This document shows positions 9,019-18,608 of a stretch of 64,000 nucleotides of DNA, piece after piece. The position numbers and the translations under genes were made by a program. The stretch is from Natronococcus roseus (GTDB lineage Archaea > Halobacteriota > Halobacteria > Halobacteriales > Natrialbaceae), in NCBI RefSeq assembly GCF_043677095.1, contig NZ_JBHLJR010000005.1, positions 1 to 64,000 of the forward strand. The letters are read 5' to 3'. How positions within the stretch are numbered: the first letter of the stretch is position 1; every line of letters starts with the position of its first letter. The notes beneath the pieces are model-generated. The model had not been told where the DNA came from and ran no database searches. It was given only the letters and a program-made list of their open reading frames with translations.

Positions 9019-10833
9019 CTACTCGACGGTGACGCTTTTCGCGAGATTTCTAGGCTTGTCGATCGGTCGTCCCAGTAGGTCGGCCGCGTAGTAGGAGACG
9101 AGCTGCAGCTGGACGTTCGCGAGCAGCCCCGCCAGCGCCGGTTCGGTGTCGGGAATCTCGAGGTGGGCGTCGGCAACCTCGAGGGCGGGATGCCCGTCCG
9201 GACAGACGGCGACCAGTGGGGCCCCGCGGGTCTGGGCCTCCTCGGCGTTGTTCAGCGTCTTCGCGTCCTCCTGTCCGGTGAAGACCGCGAACACCGGCGT
9301 CTCCGGGGTGACGAGCGCCAGCGGTCCGTGCTTGAGCTCTCCGGAGGCGAACCCCTCGGCGTGTTCGTAGGTGATCTCCTTGAACTTCAGCGCCCCTTCG
9401 AGCGCGACCGGATAGCCCAGCCCGCGACCGATGAAGAAGTACGACCGACTCCCCCGGTAGCGGTTCGCGACAGCCGCGGCGTCGGACGTTCCGAGCACGC
9501 GTTCGATCTCTTCGGGCATCCTGGCAAGCGCCGGCAGCAGCGACTCGAGATCGGCCGGCGGCTCGCCTCGACGGTCGGCGGCGATCCGCTGGGCGAGCAG
9601 CGTGAGCATCACGGCCTGCGAGGAGAACGTCTTGGTCGCGGCGACGCCGATCTCGGGTCCAGCGCGGATGAAGAGCGTCTCGTCGGCCTCTCTGGCGGCG
9701 GTCGAGCCGACGACGTTCGTGACCGTGACGGTCTCGGCGCCGTCGGCGTTGGCCCGTCGCAGGGCGTTCAGGGTGTCGGCGGTCTCCCCGCTCTGGGTGA
9801 CGGCGATCACGAGCGTCTCGTCGTCGATGGGGGGTGCGGCGGCGCTGTACTCGTTGGCCAGCAGGGCGGTGGCCCTGATTCCGGCCTGGTTGAGCGCGAG
9901 CGAGCCGTACAGCGCGGCGTGATAGGACGTCCCGCAGGCGACGAGCTGGACGTTCGAGACGTCGGTAAACGTCCCCGGGCCGAAGTCGGCCAGCGCGATC
10001 CGTCCGTTCTCGGGATCGATCCGCCCCTCGATCGCCTGGGCGAGCGAGGTCGGCTGCTCGTCGATCTCCTTGAGCATGAAGTGGTCGTACTCGCCCTTCC
10101 CGGCCTCTTCGGGATCCCACTCGACCGTCTCGGGCTCTCGTTCGACGGGGTTCCCCTCGAGGTCGGTGAACTCGACGCCGTCGCCGTCGACGACGACGAC
10201 GTCGCCGTCCCGCAGGTAGACGACGCTGTCGGTGTACTCGAGGAAGGCGGGGACGTCGCTCGCGAGGAAGTACTCGCCGTCCTCGACCCCGACGACCAGC
10301 GGCGACCCCTGACGGGCCGCGTAGAGGACGTGCTCGCCCGAGAACATCGCCGTAATCGCGTAACTTCCCTCGAGGTCGCCGATCGCCCTTCGGAAGGCGG
10401 TCTCGTTGTCGTCCCCGCCGTCGAGGTAGTACTGGATGAGGTGGGGGACGACCTCAGTGTCGGTGTCGCTCGTGAACTCGTAGCCGACCGCGCGCAACTC
10501 CGCGCGGAGCTCGGCGTAGTTCTCGATGATCCCGTTGTGGACGACCGCGACGTCCTCGGTGGCGTCGGTGTGGGGGTGGGCGTTCTCGTCGGTCGGCGGC
10601 CCGTGGGTGCTCCATCGGGTGTGACCGATTCCGACCCGCCCCTCGAGTGGATCGTCCGCGACCGAGTCGACCAGCGCCTCGACCTTCCCGGATCGCTTCT
10701 CGACGGCGATTCCCGAGCCGTTCTGGACGGCGACCCCCGCCGAGTCGTAGCCGCGATACTCGAGATTCTCGAGGCCCGTCAGCAGCGTCTCCAGCGCGTT
10801 GCCGTCCCCGACACGGCCGATGATTCCACACAT
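9019..10833 (-). CDS. glmS: glutamine--fructose-6-phosphate aminotransferase
   Basis: A 604-aa full-length GlmS. The N-terminal nucleophile is C2 (MCGIIGRVG), followed by LEYRGYDSAG and GHTRWSTHG of the glutaminase domain (to about 225). Two SIS isomerase domains follow: the first holds ACGTSYHAA and AVTQSGETADT, the second holds IGRGLGYPVALEGALKFKE. The protein ends with PRNLAKSVTVE, the usual C-terminal tail. It makes glucosamine-6-phosphate from fructose-6-phosphate and glutamine, the committed step to UDP-GlcNAc. With glmM and glmU next to it, the locus encodes the full pathway, though glmS is on the opposite strand and so separately transcribed. Confidence 0.95.
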   Translation of the reverse strand: MCGIIGRVGDGNALETLLTGLENLEYRGYDSAGVAVQNGSGIAVEKRSGKVEALVDSVADDPLEGRVGIGHTRWSTHGPPTDENAHPHTDATEDVAVVHNGIIENYAELRAELRAVGYEFTSDTDTEVVPHLIQYYLDGGDDNETAFRRAIGDLEGSYAITAMFSGEHVLYAARQGSPLVVGVEDGEYFLASDVPAFLEYTDSVVYLRDGDVVVVDGDGVEFTDLEGNPVEREPETVEWDPEEAGKGEYDHFMLKEIDEQPTSLAQAIEGRIDPENGRIALADFGPGTFTDVSNVQLVACGTSYHAALYGSLALNQAGIRATALLANEYSAAAPPIDDETLVIAVTQSGETADTLNALRRANADGAETVTVTNVVGSTAAREADETLFIRAGPEIGVAATKTFSSQAVMLTLLAQRIAADRRGEPPADLESLLPALARMPEEIERVLGTSDAAAVANRYRGSRSYFFIGRGLGYPVALEGALKFKEITYEHAEGFASGELKHGPLALVTPETPVFAVFTGQEDAKTLNNAEEAQTRGAPLVAVCPDGHPALEVADAHLEIPDTEPALAGLLANVQLQLVSYYAADLLGRPIDKPRNLAKSVTVE

Positions 10834-11314
10834 CGACAGCTCACCGTCCCCCGTCGTCGACGCCGCTCGAGAGCGCTCCCGCCGCGCCGCGAGTTCGGTC
10901 TCTGCGGCCGCGCCTCAGCTGAGGGCGACGCGTCCATGCCGTTTGAGACTGATCGACCTGAGAAGCTGTTCGAGAGAACAACCGGTACGTGAACATGAGG
11001 CAGCCTAAGAGCTCCGGAACCCATTACTATAGACGGGCTACCGGCGTCCGTAGCAAACGGATACTCGACCCACAACTCCGACGAGCGATGGCCGATCTCC
11101 CGTAGCGGAACCGGCTGACTCGAGCGGGATCGAAGCCGCTGAGCGCCCGTCTCGACGCTCGGCATTCGGACCGACCGATCGGTCGGGACGCGTTCCGAGT
11201 AGTAGCGACGTCGTACACGTTCCGACGACCGTGGTGGGAGGGTAGTTCAGAGAGACGAGTCTCGAGAAGGAGTCGGCTACAAAGACGTCGGCGATAGATA
11301 ACCGACCGAACGTG

Positions 11315-11353
11315 GAGAATAATCCAGAATGGGTGCTTAGTTCGATTATTCTC
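11315..11353. repeat. 10-bp inverted repeat with 19-nt spacer
   Basis: GAGAATAATC at 11315-11324 is matched exactly by GATTATTCTC at 11344-11353. It sits in an AT-rich patch about 170 bases before the antiporter start. It could be two half-sites for a regulator or the stem of an RNA. Confidence 0.5.
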
Positions 11354-11485
11354 ATCGACTTCGCCGGCTGCTGGGCACCAAAACCGGAATCACGCGTTTT
11401 ATTATCCGGCCAAACCATCACCATCGCACGATTGTCTCCTCTCGAACCACGCCGCGACGAAACGCGTTCCATCCGATGATAGGAC

Positions 11486-11493
11486 TACTATAC
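11486..11493 (+). promoter_or_regulatory. TATA box for the antiporter gene
   Basis: TACTATAC centred near 11490 predicts a start of transcription at about 11516, four bases before the ATG at 11520. Confidence 0.5.
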
Positions 11494-11519
11494 GCCCCCT
11501 CGAGTACAGCCCAGACACG

Positions 11520-13586
11520 ATGAACTGGACCGTACTCTTCGTCGTCGACGGGTTCGGGTTACCGCTCGACCAGCCGGTGCTGATCTTCGCGCTCGCGATG
11601 CTGATCTTTCTCGTCGGGCCGCTGTTCGTCAAGAAACTCGGTCAGCCCGGGATCGTCGGCATCGTCGTCTTCGGGGCGATCATCGGCCCCGGTGCGACCG
11701 GTATCGTCGAACACTCGGACGCGATCGAGTTGCTCGGCGAGGTCGGACTGATCTACCTGCTGTTCACTGTGGGTCTCGAGGTCGACCTCCGCGGATTCAA
11801 GGAGGCGCCCGAGAACGCCGCCCTGTTCGGCCTGCTCAGTTTCTTCCTACCGTTTACGGTCGGGACGCTCGCCACGACGGCCTTCCTCGGACTCGATATC
11901 TGGGCGGCACTGTTGCTCTCGGCGGTGTTCGCCTCCCACACCCTGCTCGCCTACCCTATCGTCAACCGATTCGGCGTCACGAAAAACCGCGCCGTCTCGG
12001 CCGTCTTCGGCGGTATCCTCTTTACCGACACCCTCGCGCTGGTCGTGCTCGCGATCGTCACCGGCGCGGTTCAGGACGGGCTCTCGGTGTTGCTGTTCGG
12101 CGATATCGCGCTCTCGCTCGGCCTCCTGTTCGCCGGCGTCTGGTTCCTCGTTCCGCCGGCGTCCCGGTGGTTCTTCCAGAACTTCAGCGAGGAGAGCTAC
12201 TTCGAGTTCCTGTTCGTGATGGTCGGGATCTTCACCGCCGCCAGCCTCGCGGAGATCCTCGACCTGGATCCGATCCTCGGCGCCTTCGTCGCCGGGCTGG
12301 CGCTGAACCAGCTCATTCCGCAGGGCGGGACGCTGATGAACCGCATCGAGTTCGTCGGCAACGCGTTCTTCATCCCCTTCTTCCTGCTCCACGTCGGGAT
12401 GCTCGTCGACCTCGGGGTCATCTTCGCCGGACCCGAGACCCTCCAGATCGCAGCGCTCATCACGACGATCATGCTCGTCACGAAGGGCGCAGCCGCCTGG
12501 TCGGTCGCCGAGATCCAGGACTACACGAAACACGAACGCGACGTCATCTTCGGCCTCTCGACGGGACAGGCCGCCGCGGCGCTCGCGATCACGCTCGTCG
12601 GGTTCGACGCCGGGCTCTTCAGCGAGGCGATCCTCAACGCGGTCGTCCTCCTGTTGCTGATTACCGCGCTCGTCAGCCCGTGGATGACCGAACGTGCGGC
12701 CAACCGCCTCGCCCTCGAGCGCGAGGTCGAGGACGACTCCGACGACGGACGGGACCCGAACATCCTGCTCCCGCTGTCGCACAACGCCGAACTCCAGCGG
12801 CGGCTGCTGGAACTCTCGTTCGTCGTCAAGGGCGAGGGTGGAACCAACCCGGTTCACGTGATGACCGTCGTCCAGCCCGATACGAGCCAGTCGGCGGAAG
12901 AACAGATCAGCACGGTTCAGTCCGAACTCAACGAACTCGCAGCCGAAGGCAGCGCCGCGGAGGTCCCGATCGAGACGGAAGCACGGGTCAATCACAACGT
13001 CGCCTCCGGGATCGTTCAGGGCGCCGTCGAGGTCCAGGCCAACCAGATCGTCATGGGGTGGGACGCCACCCAGAGCTTCAGCCACCGCATCTTCGGCAGC
13101 ATCATCGACCAGGTGCTCGAGCGGACGAAGCTGCCGGTGCTCATCTCGCGGCTCGGCCACCCGATCAACACGACTCGGCGGATCTTCGTCGTCGTCCCGA
13201 TCGGCGCCGACCACCACGAGGGGTTCTACGAGGCGGTCCACCTCGTCAAGCGAATCGCGGCGAACCTCGGGGCCGAGCTGAACGTCATCGTCGTCGAGGG
13301 GGCGCCCCACCAGTTCGAGCAGCTGTTCGGCCTCGTCGAGGAGGACGTCACCGCCGAGTTCGAGTCGATCGACGACTGGGGGAAGCTGCTCCCGACGCTC
13401 GAGGAGCGAACCGAGGACGACGACCTCATCGTCGCGATCTCGCCGCGCCGAGGCGACGTCGGCTGGCACAACGAGCTCGGAGATCTGCCGGCTCGTCTCG
13501 CGGATATGCCGCCGGAGTCGTTCATCATGGTCCACCCGCGCCAGGGTGAGCCGGAGTACGACCGACAGTACCTCCGGCTGAAGTAG
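11520..13586 (+). CDS. CPA2 cation:proton antiporter with C-terminal Usp domains
   Basis: A 688-aa Kef/NapA-type Na+(K+)/H+ antiporter. Residues 1 to about 400 contain some 12 hydrophobic segments, including GIVVFGAIIGPGATGIVE, the FTVGLEVDL motif and LDLDPILGAFVAGLALNQ, a region that normally carries the ion-binding aspartates. After residue 420 the protein is soluble and acidic: about 430-570 resembles a UspA domain (NQIVMGWDATQSFSHRIFGS), and about 575-670 a second one (IFVVVPIGADHHEGFYEAV). This fusion suggests that nucleotide or stress signals gate transport. It is leaderless by the TATA box at 11486. The ion is not determined by sequence. Confidence 0.87.
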   Translation: MNWTVLFVVDGFGLPLDQPVLIFALAMLIFLVGPLFVKKLGQPGIVGIVVFGAIIGPGATGIVEHSDAIELLGEVGLIYLLFTVGLEVDLRGFKEAPENAALFGLLSFFLPFTVGTLATTAFLGLDIWAALLLSAVFASHTLLAYPIVNRFGVTKNRAVSAVFGGILFTDTLALVVLAIVTGAVQDGLSVLLFGDIALSLGLLFAGVWFLVPPASRWFFQNFSEESYFEFLFVMVGIFTAASLAEILDLDPILGAFVAGLALNQLIPQGGTLMNRIEFVGNAFFIPFFLLHVGMLVDLGVIFAGPETLQIAALITTIMLVTKGAAAWSVAEIQDYTKHERDVIFGLSTGQAAAALAITLVGFDAGLFSEAILNAVVLLLLITALVSPWMTERAANRLALEREVEDDSDDGRDPNILLPLSHNAELQRRLLELSFVVKGEGGTNPVHVMTVVQPDTSQSAEEQISTVQSELNELAAEGSAAEVPIETEARVNHNVASGIVQGAVEVQANQIVMGWDATQSFSHRIFGSIIDQVLERTKLPVLISRLGHPINTTRRIFVVVPIGADHHEGFYEAVHLVKRIAANLGAELNVIVVEGAPHQFEQLFGLVEEDVTAEFESIDDWGKLLPTLEERTEDDDLIVAISPRRGDVGWHNELGDLPARLADMPPESFIMVHPRQGEPEYDRQYLRLK

Positions 13587-13665
13587 CGCGTCATCGGCGT
13601 GGGATCGCGATCCACGGTGGCACCGAACCACCACATCTTTCCCGCGGCCGTTCCTCGATTTCGTC

Positions 13666-13845
13666 ATGGGTTTTGGTAGCTACGACGAGTCCGAACAGCA
13701 ACAACCGCGGGACGACGAGGAAGACGTCGAGGCCGTCAACATCCACGAACACGACCACGACGGACAGCTCGAGTTCGAGTCCGACGTCTCGACCGATCAG
13801 CTGGTCTCCCAGCTCGGGTCGATGAAGGACAAAGACGACGAGTAA
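13666..13845 (+). CDS. DUF5786-like small acidic protein
   Basis: A 59-aa protein starting MGFGSYDESEQQ and ending QLVSQLGSMKDKDDE. It matches the remembered pattern of the haloarchaeal DUF5786 family: a conserved N-terminal GFGSYDESEQ, an acidic middle with HEHDHDG, and a C-terminal helix. Function is unknown for the family. It lies 79 bases after the antiporter and converges with the next gene. Confidence 0.75.
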   Translation: MGFGSYDESEQQQPRDDEEDVEAVNIHEHDHDGQLEFESDVSTDQLVSQLGSMKDKDDE

Positions 13846-13873
13846 CGACCCGGTCAGCTTCGAAGCCGCGTTT

Positions 13874-14569
13874 TCAGGCGAACGCCGACCCACAGAGCTG
13901 TGCGATCGCTCGCCGGAGTCGCTGGGAGATCGCCGACTTCGAGACCTCGAGTCGATCGGCGAGTTCGTCCTGAGAGATCCGTCGAGGGACGTCGAAGTAC
14001 CCCTCCTCGTAGGCGACGGTCAGTAGTTCCCGCTGTTTCTCCGTGAGCGAAACCGGCCCACCGCCGTCGGCGTTAGCCGGTCGGAGGTGGTCGACGGTCA
14101 CCGAGACGTCCCGCTCCCGACACCGGTCGTTGAACGCGACGAGGGCGTTCCGGTCGGGAAAGCGCAGCCGGAACTGCCATCCCTCCCGACAGCTCGAGCA
14201 GCCGCGGAGCCGTCCGCCGACGGCGGCGGTCGCCTCGACGAGGGTGATCGCTCGATCGGTAAGCTCGAGTCGATAGCTCCGGCACTCGGGAGCGCGATCC
14301 ACGAGGACGGGATCGACAACGGTCGGATCGGTCCCGAGGGCGGTTTCGAACGCCCCGAACTCGGTGCCCAACGCGGTGACGAACAGGAGGGTTCGGTCGC
14401 CGCCCGCGTCGGTCCAGTACTCGGGCTCGAGGGAGATCTCGGGTGCGCGTCGCAGCGTCGGTCGCAACACCAGCTCCGGGTGCGAGAGGGTGAGTTGAGC
14501 CAGCACGCCGCCGTTGGCCTGCGTTCGAACGGCAACGCCGTCGGGATCCGCAGCGAGGTCGAGGCTCAT
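13874..14569 (-). CDS. Bat-type HTH_10 regulator
   Basis: A 231-aa haloarchaeal regulator with the bacterio-opsin-activator helix-turn-helix (HTH_10) at its C-terminus: LTEKQRELLTVAYEEGYFDV at about 176-195 and QDELADRLEVSKSAISQRLR at about 200-219. The N-terminal 165 residues are the usual companion region of unknown fold, with RGCSSCREGWQF in the middle; the two cysteines could be a redox or metal site. No PAS or GAF domain is present. A TATA-like GATCTTATCGC around 14598-14608 predicts a leader of about 8 nt. It is downstream of the large sensor gene on the same strand but separated by 238 bases that contain no other gene, only a weak CCCCG-AAG-CGGGG hairpin near 14690. Confidence 0.83.
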   Translation of the reverse strand: MSLDLAADPDGVAVRTQANGGVLAQLTLSHPELVLRPTLRRAPEISLEPEYWTDAGGDRTLLFVTALGTEFGAFETALGTDPTVVDPVLVDRAPECRSYRLELTDRAITLVEATAAVGGRLRGCSSCREGWQFRLRFPDRNALVAFNDRCRERDVSVTVDHLRPANADGGGPVSLTEKQRELLTVAYEEGYFDVPRRISQDELADRLEVSKSAISQRLRRAIAQLCGSAFA

Positions 14570-14807
14570 CGGTTCATCCGCCGTCCGGGGAGACGGCAGC
14601 GATAAGATCTCGTTACCGGGTCCGTAGTCATCGAATGGCTGATTCGAGCGCGAACGGATGGCCGTGGGGGCTAGCTATCGACACGACCCCCCGAAGCGGG
14701 GCTATACTGATTCATCGGTCGCCGAAGCCGACTGTCGTCGGCGAGAACTCGACCGTACGCGTAGCCAGATGCTACTCGTGGTAATACAAGTCTACCGCCG
14801 TCTCGAG

Positions 14808-17800
14808 CTACTCGAGGCCGTCAAACTCCTCGAACAGCACCGAGAGCAGCGTCGCCTGTGCGGCCCTGACGTGACGGCTGAACGTCGGCTGGGAGACCCC
14901 CAACGCGTCCGCGACCGCCTCCCCGGTGCTCTCCCGGGGCCACTCGAAGAAGCCGGCGTAGTAGGCCGCCTCGAGCGTCTGTCGCTGTCGCTCGGAGAGT
15001 CGCTCGCGGAGGACCGAATCGAGCGCGAGCGCGTTCTCGGGGGACTGCTCGCGCTGGCGGCGGGCTAGCAACTCGAGGTCCCACCCGCGCTCGAGCGCGT
15101 CGACGAACGCGCGGACGTCGGCCGATCCCGAGAGTTCGAGGACGAGTCGGGTTCGGTCGTCGGTCGGCGTCAGCGACCGGATGACGCCGCCGTGCTCGGC
15201 GACGGTTACCGCGATCGACGGCTCGTCGACGACGAGCTCGAGTAGCCGTTCCCCGCCGATCGTCCCGACCGTTCGCACCGATTCGATCCCCTCGAGCTCG
15301 GCGAACGAGTCGACGCTCGGGAACGAGTCGTCGGGGACGGTAACGAACGCGGTTTCGTCCCCGGCGGAGCGCGGAACGACGGACCGAACCGTCAGCGGGT
15401 GACCGATCCGGTGAGCGATCGTCGCCAGAGGGTCGGGTTCGCGGAGGACGAACTCGAGTTCGGTGACCGCCTCGCCGCGCAGGGCTCGTCTGGTCTCGAT
15501 CGCGTCGACGACGGAGCCGCCGACATCCCCCAGTCGTTCGATCCCGCAACGGGTCGGTTCGTCGAATGCCCCTGGCTCGGTCGAGTAGACGGTCAGCGTT
15601 CCGTACCGGAACGATCCGGATCGAAGCGGGACGCTCAGCACGGATCGGATCCCTTGCTCGAGCGCCCGTTCGCGCCAGGGCTCGTCCGGTGCCTCGGTCA
15701 GGTCGTCGATACGGACCGTCTCCGGAGCCGAGGCCCGCTCGGTTGACGGCGGTCGCGGGATCGCGATCGAATCGGGTCGAACGTCGGCGTCTCCGGCGAC
15801 CGCCCGGACGTCGGCGGGTTCGCGGTCGTTTTCGAACGCACCGATCCAGGCGAACTCGCTCGATCCCTCGACGAACTCGAAAGACGTCACGCCTCGACAG
15901 AGCCGACGGTACACCGCCTCCCGGTCGCTCGCCTCGAGCAGGTCCCGCTCGATCGCCCCGAGCCGTTCGAGCCGATCGAGGGTCGCCTCGAGAGCCGTCC
16001 GGTCCGAGCGACACCCGCGCAGCTGGGCGGTCGCGTCCCGCTCCTCGAGCGCGAGGGCGCCGATCTCGGCGAGAGTCTCGAGCGGGCCGAGATCGATCGG
16101 ATCGAACCCCATCGGCTCCGTCGTGGTCGCGACCAGCACCGCCGTCCCGACCGGAACCGTAAGCACCTGCTCGGCCCGGAGATCGGCCGCCTCGAGGAAC
16201 GACTCGAGCGCTCGAGCGTCTCGAGTCGTCGCACCAGCCCCGTCGCGAACGACGTCATCCGGGATCACAGCGCGATCGACGACGGGAAGGCTGGACGTTT
16301 TCGAGTCCCGGCCCGCGACGCCGAACGGTCGGAGCGTCCGCTCCTCGAGCCGATACAGGGCGACGATGTCGCCACCGGTGAGATCGACCGCGGCCTCGGC
16401 GACTGATCGCCCGACGTCGGAGACGGTTTCAGCCCCGTGAACTGATCCGACGGCAACCTCGAGCGTCCGCAACGCTCCGGTCGGCGACCGTCGTCGATCC
16501 CGGACCAGACAGAGCGTTCGCTCGCCGTCGGGAAGCGGGACCACGGCGACCTCGACGGGGCGGCGATCCCCGAGCGCGAGGGTTCCGGAAACGGGCTCGG
16601 TCCACCTGAACGGCGCCGATCGACCGCGTTCGCGAACCGTCTCCGCCAGCTCCCGATCGAACAGTTCCTCGAGCTCTCGGCCGATGACGTCGGTATCGGC
16701 CAGCTCCGCCAGCCGCGCGTTCGCCAGCGTGACGACCCCGTCCTCGAGAACGGTGACCCCGTCCGGAAGCGCGTCGACAACCGATTCGGTCAGGCGAGCC
16801 GCGCGCTCGACCGTCTCCGCCGTGATTTCCGGGTCGCGAAGCTGGACGACGGTTCCCGACGCCGTCGGGAAGAGGCCGACCGGGACTACCCCTTGTCGAT
16901 TCGAGGGCTCGATCTCGAGGAACGTCGACCTCTCGTCCGTCCGAACCGCTCGAACGGCCTCGAGCAACGGCTCGCGAATTGCCTCGGGAAGCAACCCCCC
17001 GAGTGGGGTCCCCGAACTCGGATCGCCCTCGAACAGGTCTCTCGCTGCGGCGTTAGCGTACCGCAGCTCCCAGCCGTAACCGACCTCGAAGACCGGATCG
17101 GTGATCCGATCGAGGATCGACGCATCTTGATCCGACGACTCGATGTCGCTCGTTGGGTAAACGGTTACCACGACCCCCTCGAGACGGGAATCCTCGAGCC
17201 GATTTACCGTCCGAAGCTCCGCCGACCGCCACGTCCGACCGGGCCGACCGATTCTGACCGTCACGCGCGTCGAGGTGCCGAACGCCCCCTCGAGGGTCGC
17301 CGCGAGCGCCTCGCGAACGTCGTCCCGATCGTCCGGATGGATCGCTCGGGTCAGCATCCGTCCCTCGAGCTCGTCCGGAGGGACGTCGAGTTCGGCGTCG
17401 GTTGCCGGGTTCGCGTACGCGATCTCGCCGCTCGGCTCGATCACCCAGACGACGGCGGTGGTTCCCTCGAGTATCGACCGGTCTCTCGAGTTCGAGCCGT
17501 TCGTCTGCCGGCTTCGCTCGCCCTCGACGATGCGTTCGAGTCGGGCGAGTACGACCCGGTCGGGATCGGCGGGGTCGACGACGTCGGCCGCACCGGCCTC
17601 GAGCGCGTCGACGGGAGCGTCCGTGACCGCGACGATCGGCACGGTCTCGGCGGAGTCGGTCTCTCGGCGGAGTCGCTCGAGGGGAGAGAGCTCTCCATCT
17701 GGCTCAAACTCGCAGACGACGCAGTGGACGTCGACCGTTCCGAGGCGGGCGACGGCGCTCGAGACGGTTCGCTCCCGGACCAGCGAGACGGAGTCGAAGC

Positions 17801-17897
17801 CCGCCGTCACCGTCTCCGCGACCGAGACGATCGGTTCGGAGGCGCCGACGACGAGCACCCGGCACAGCGGCTCGAGCGTCGAGTCGACTCCGCTCAT
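14808..17897 (-). CDS. multi-PAS/GAF sensor regulator with Bat HTH
   Basis: A 1029-aa bacterio-opsin-activator-like sensor. Residues 1-125 look like a response-regulator receiver, but the phosphate-accepting aspartate position reads CEFEPDG, so it is probably inactive. Three PAS-like segments follow (about 145-250 with IEPSGEIAYANPATDAEL, about 255-345, and about 368-465), then two GAF regions (about 480-620 and 640-810). The Bat-associated region ends in an HTH_10: LSERQRQTLEAAYYAGFFEW and ADALGVSQPTFSRHVRAAQA. Such proteins sense redox, light or small molecules in the cytoplasm and regulate transcription directly. No membrane segments and no kinase domain are seen. The 188 bases upstream contain nothing I recognise. 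Confidence 0.85.
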   Translation of the reverse strand: MSGVDSTLEPLCRVLVVGASEPIVSVAETVTAGFDSVSLVRERTVSSAVARLGTVDVHCVVCEFEPDGELSPLERLRRETDSAETVPIVAVTDAPVDALEAGAADVVDPADPDRVVLARLERIVEGERSRQTNGSNSRDRSILEGTTAVVWVIEPSGEIAYANPATDAELDVPPDELEGRMLTRAIHPDDRDDVREALAATLEGAFGTSTRVTVRIGRPGRTWRSAELRTVNRLEDSRLEGVVVTVYPTSDIESSDQDASILDRITDPVFEVGYGWELRYANAAARDLFEGDPSSGTPLGGLLPEAIREPLLEAVRAVRTDERSTFLEIEPSNRQGVVPVGLFPTASGTVVQLRDPEITAETVERAARLTESVVDALPDGVTVLEDGVVTLANARLAELADTDVIGRELEELFDRELAETVRERGRSAPFRWTEPVSGTLALGDRRPVEVAVVPLPDGERTLCLVRDRRRSPTGALRTLEVAVGSVHGAETVSDVGRSVAEAAVDLTGGDIVALYRLEERTLRPFGVAGRDSKTSSLPVVDRAVIPDDVVRDGAGATTRDARALESFLEAADLRAEQVLTVPVGTAVLVATTTEPMGFDPIDLGPLETLAEIGALALEERDATAQLRGCRSDRTALEATLDRLERLGAIERDLLEASDREAVYRRLCRGVTSFEFVEGSSEFAWIGAFENDREPADVRAVAGDADVRPDSIAIPRPPSTERASAPETVRIDDLTEAPDEPWRERALEQGIRSVLSVPLRSGSFRYGTLTVYSTEPGAFDEPTRCGIERLGDVGGSVVDAIETRRALRGEAVTELEFVLREPDPLATIAHRIGHPLTVRSVVPRSAGDETAFVTVPDDSFPSVDSFAELEGIESVRTVGTIGGERLLELVVDEPSIAVTVAEHGGVIRSLTPTDDRTRLVLELSGSADVRAFVDALERGWDLELLARRQREQSPENALALDSVLRERLSERQRQTLEAAYYAGFFEWPRESTGEAVADALGVSQPTFSRHVRAAQATLLSVLFEEFDGLE

Positions 17898-18085
17898 CGG
17901 GTTTCCTCCGCATCGGCGGCTCTCCGGGGACTCGAGCGTCGGGAGAACGAACGAACGATCGCCCGCGAATCGTCTGCCTGGCGGGAGGCCACGGTTGGCT
18001 TCCCTCGTGCTCCGGCGGAGTTAATTATCGCTTCCGTAGTCGTCGGTAGCGATCCATTACATCCCAAGCGACCGCTTCGTAGTCG

Positions 18086-18508
18086 TTAGCCCTCGTCCCG
18101 GACCGTGACGACCGGTACCGGCGCGTTCCGGACGACCTCCTCGGCGACGCTGCCGACGATCAACTGGTCCAGCCCCGACCGGCCGACGGTGCCGACGACG
18201 ATCAGGTCGGAACCGTGTTGTTCGGCGACGTCGACGATCTCCTCCTGTGGAACGCCGTGGCGGATCGTCTCTCTGACCTCGATCCCGTGGCCGGCGGCCT
18301 TCTCTTCGACCTGTTCGATCGCCTCGGCGGCCTGGTCCTCGAGGTCGGTCCGCATCTGGTCGCGCTTCGTCTCGGCGTGGGGGCCGTCCTCGGAGACCGA
18401 AACGACGTGCAGGTCCGCATCCATCTGGCGAGCGAGCTCGATCGCGTGATCGGCCGCCCGCTGAGCGCCGTCGCTGCCGTCGGTCGCGAGCAAGAGTTCC
18501 TGGTACAT
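18086..18508 (-). CDS. universal stress protein
   Basis: A 140-aa single-domain UspA protein. It begins MYQELLLATDGSDGAQRAAD and carries the ATP-binding motif GTVGRSGLDQLIVGS near residues 106-120, ending VPVVTVRDEG. An ATG seven codons upstream (18529) is possible, but a TATGAAA element near 18546 predicts transcription start at about 18520, which leaves only the shorter start on the mRNA. Usp proteins bind nucleotides and modulate stress responses or partner transporters. It lies between the sensor gene and the ccdA operon, all on the minus strand but with no overlap. Confidence 0.87.
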   Translation of the reverse strand: MYQELLLATDGSDGAQRAADHAIELARQMDADLHVVSVSEDGPHAETKRDQMRTDLEDQAAEAIEQVEEKAAGHGIEVRETIRHGVPQEEIVDVAEQHGSDLIVVGTVGRSGLDQLIVGSVAEEVVRNAPVPVVTVRDEG

Positions 18509-18608
18509 TTTCGTCTCGGTATTCGGCACACTGTCGAATACGTTTCATACCTGCAGTTGCCAGGGCGTTCGCTGGCTCGAGAAACGGAGACGGGGACGGA
18601 ACCCGGGA

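Larger units (their letters stand above)
10834..11519. other. 686-base intergenic region between glmS and the antiporter
   Basis: No open frame here has a protein-like composition; the frames present are arginine/serine-rich shadows. Two things stand out: a perfect 10-bp inverted repeat at 11315-11353 and a TATA box at 11486-11493. The region serves two divergent genes and is locally AT-richer around 11280-11400, so it may hold regulatory sites or an unannotated RNA. Confidence 0.6.

Noticed and set aside
11038..11472. A 144-codon minus-strand frame in the gap before the antiporter
   Set aside because: Composition is Ser/Arg-rich with no recognisable motif and it overlaps the antiporter promoter.
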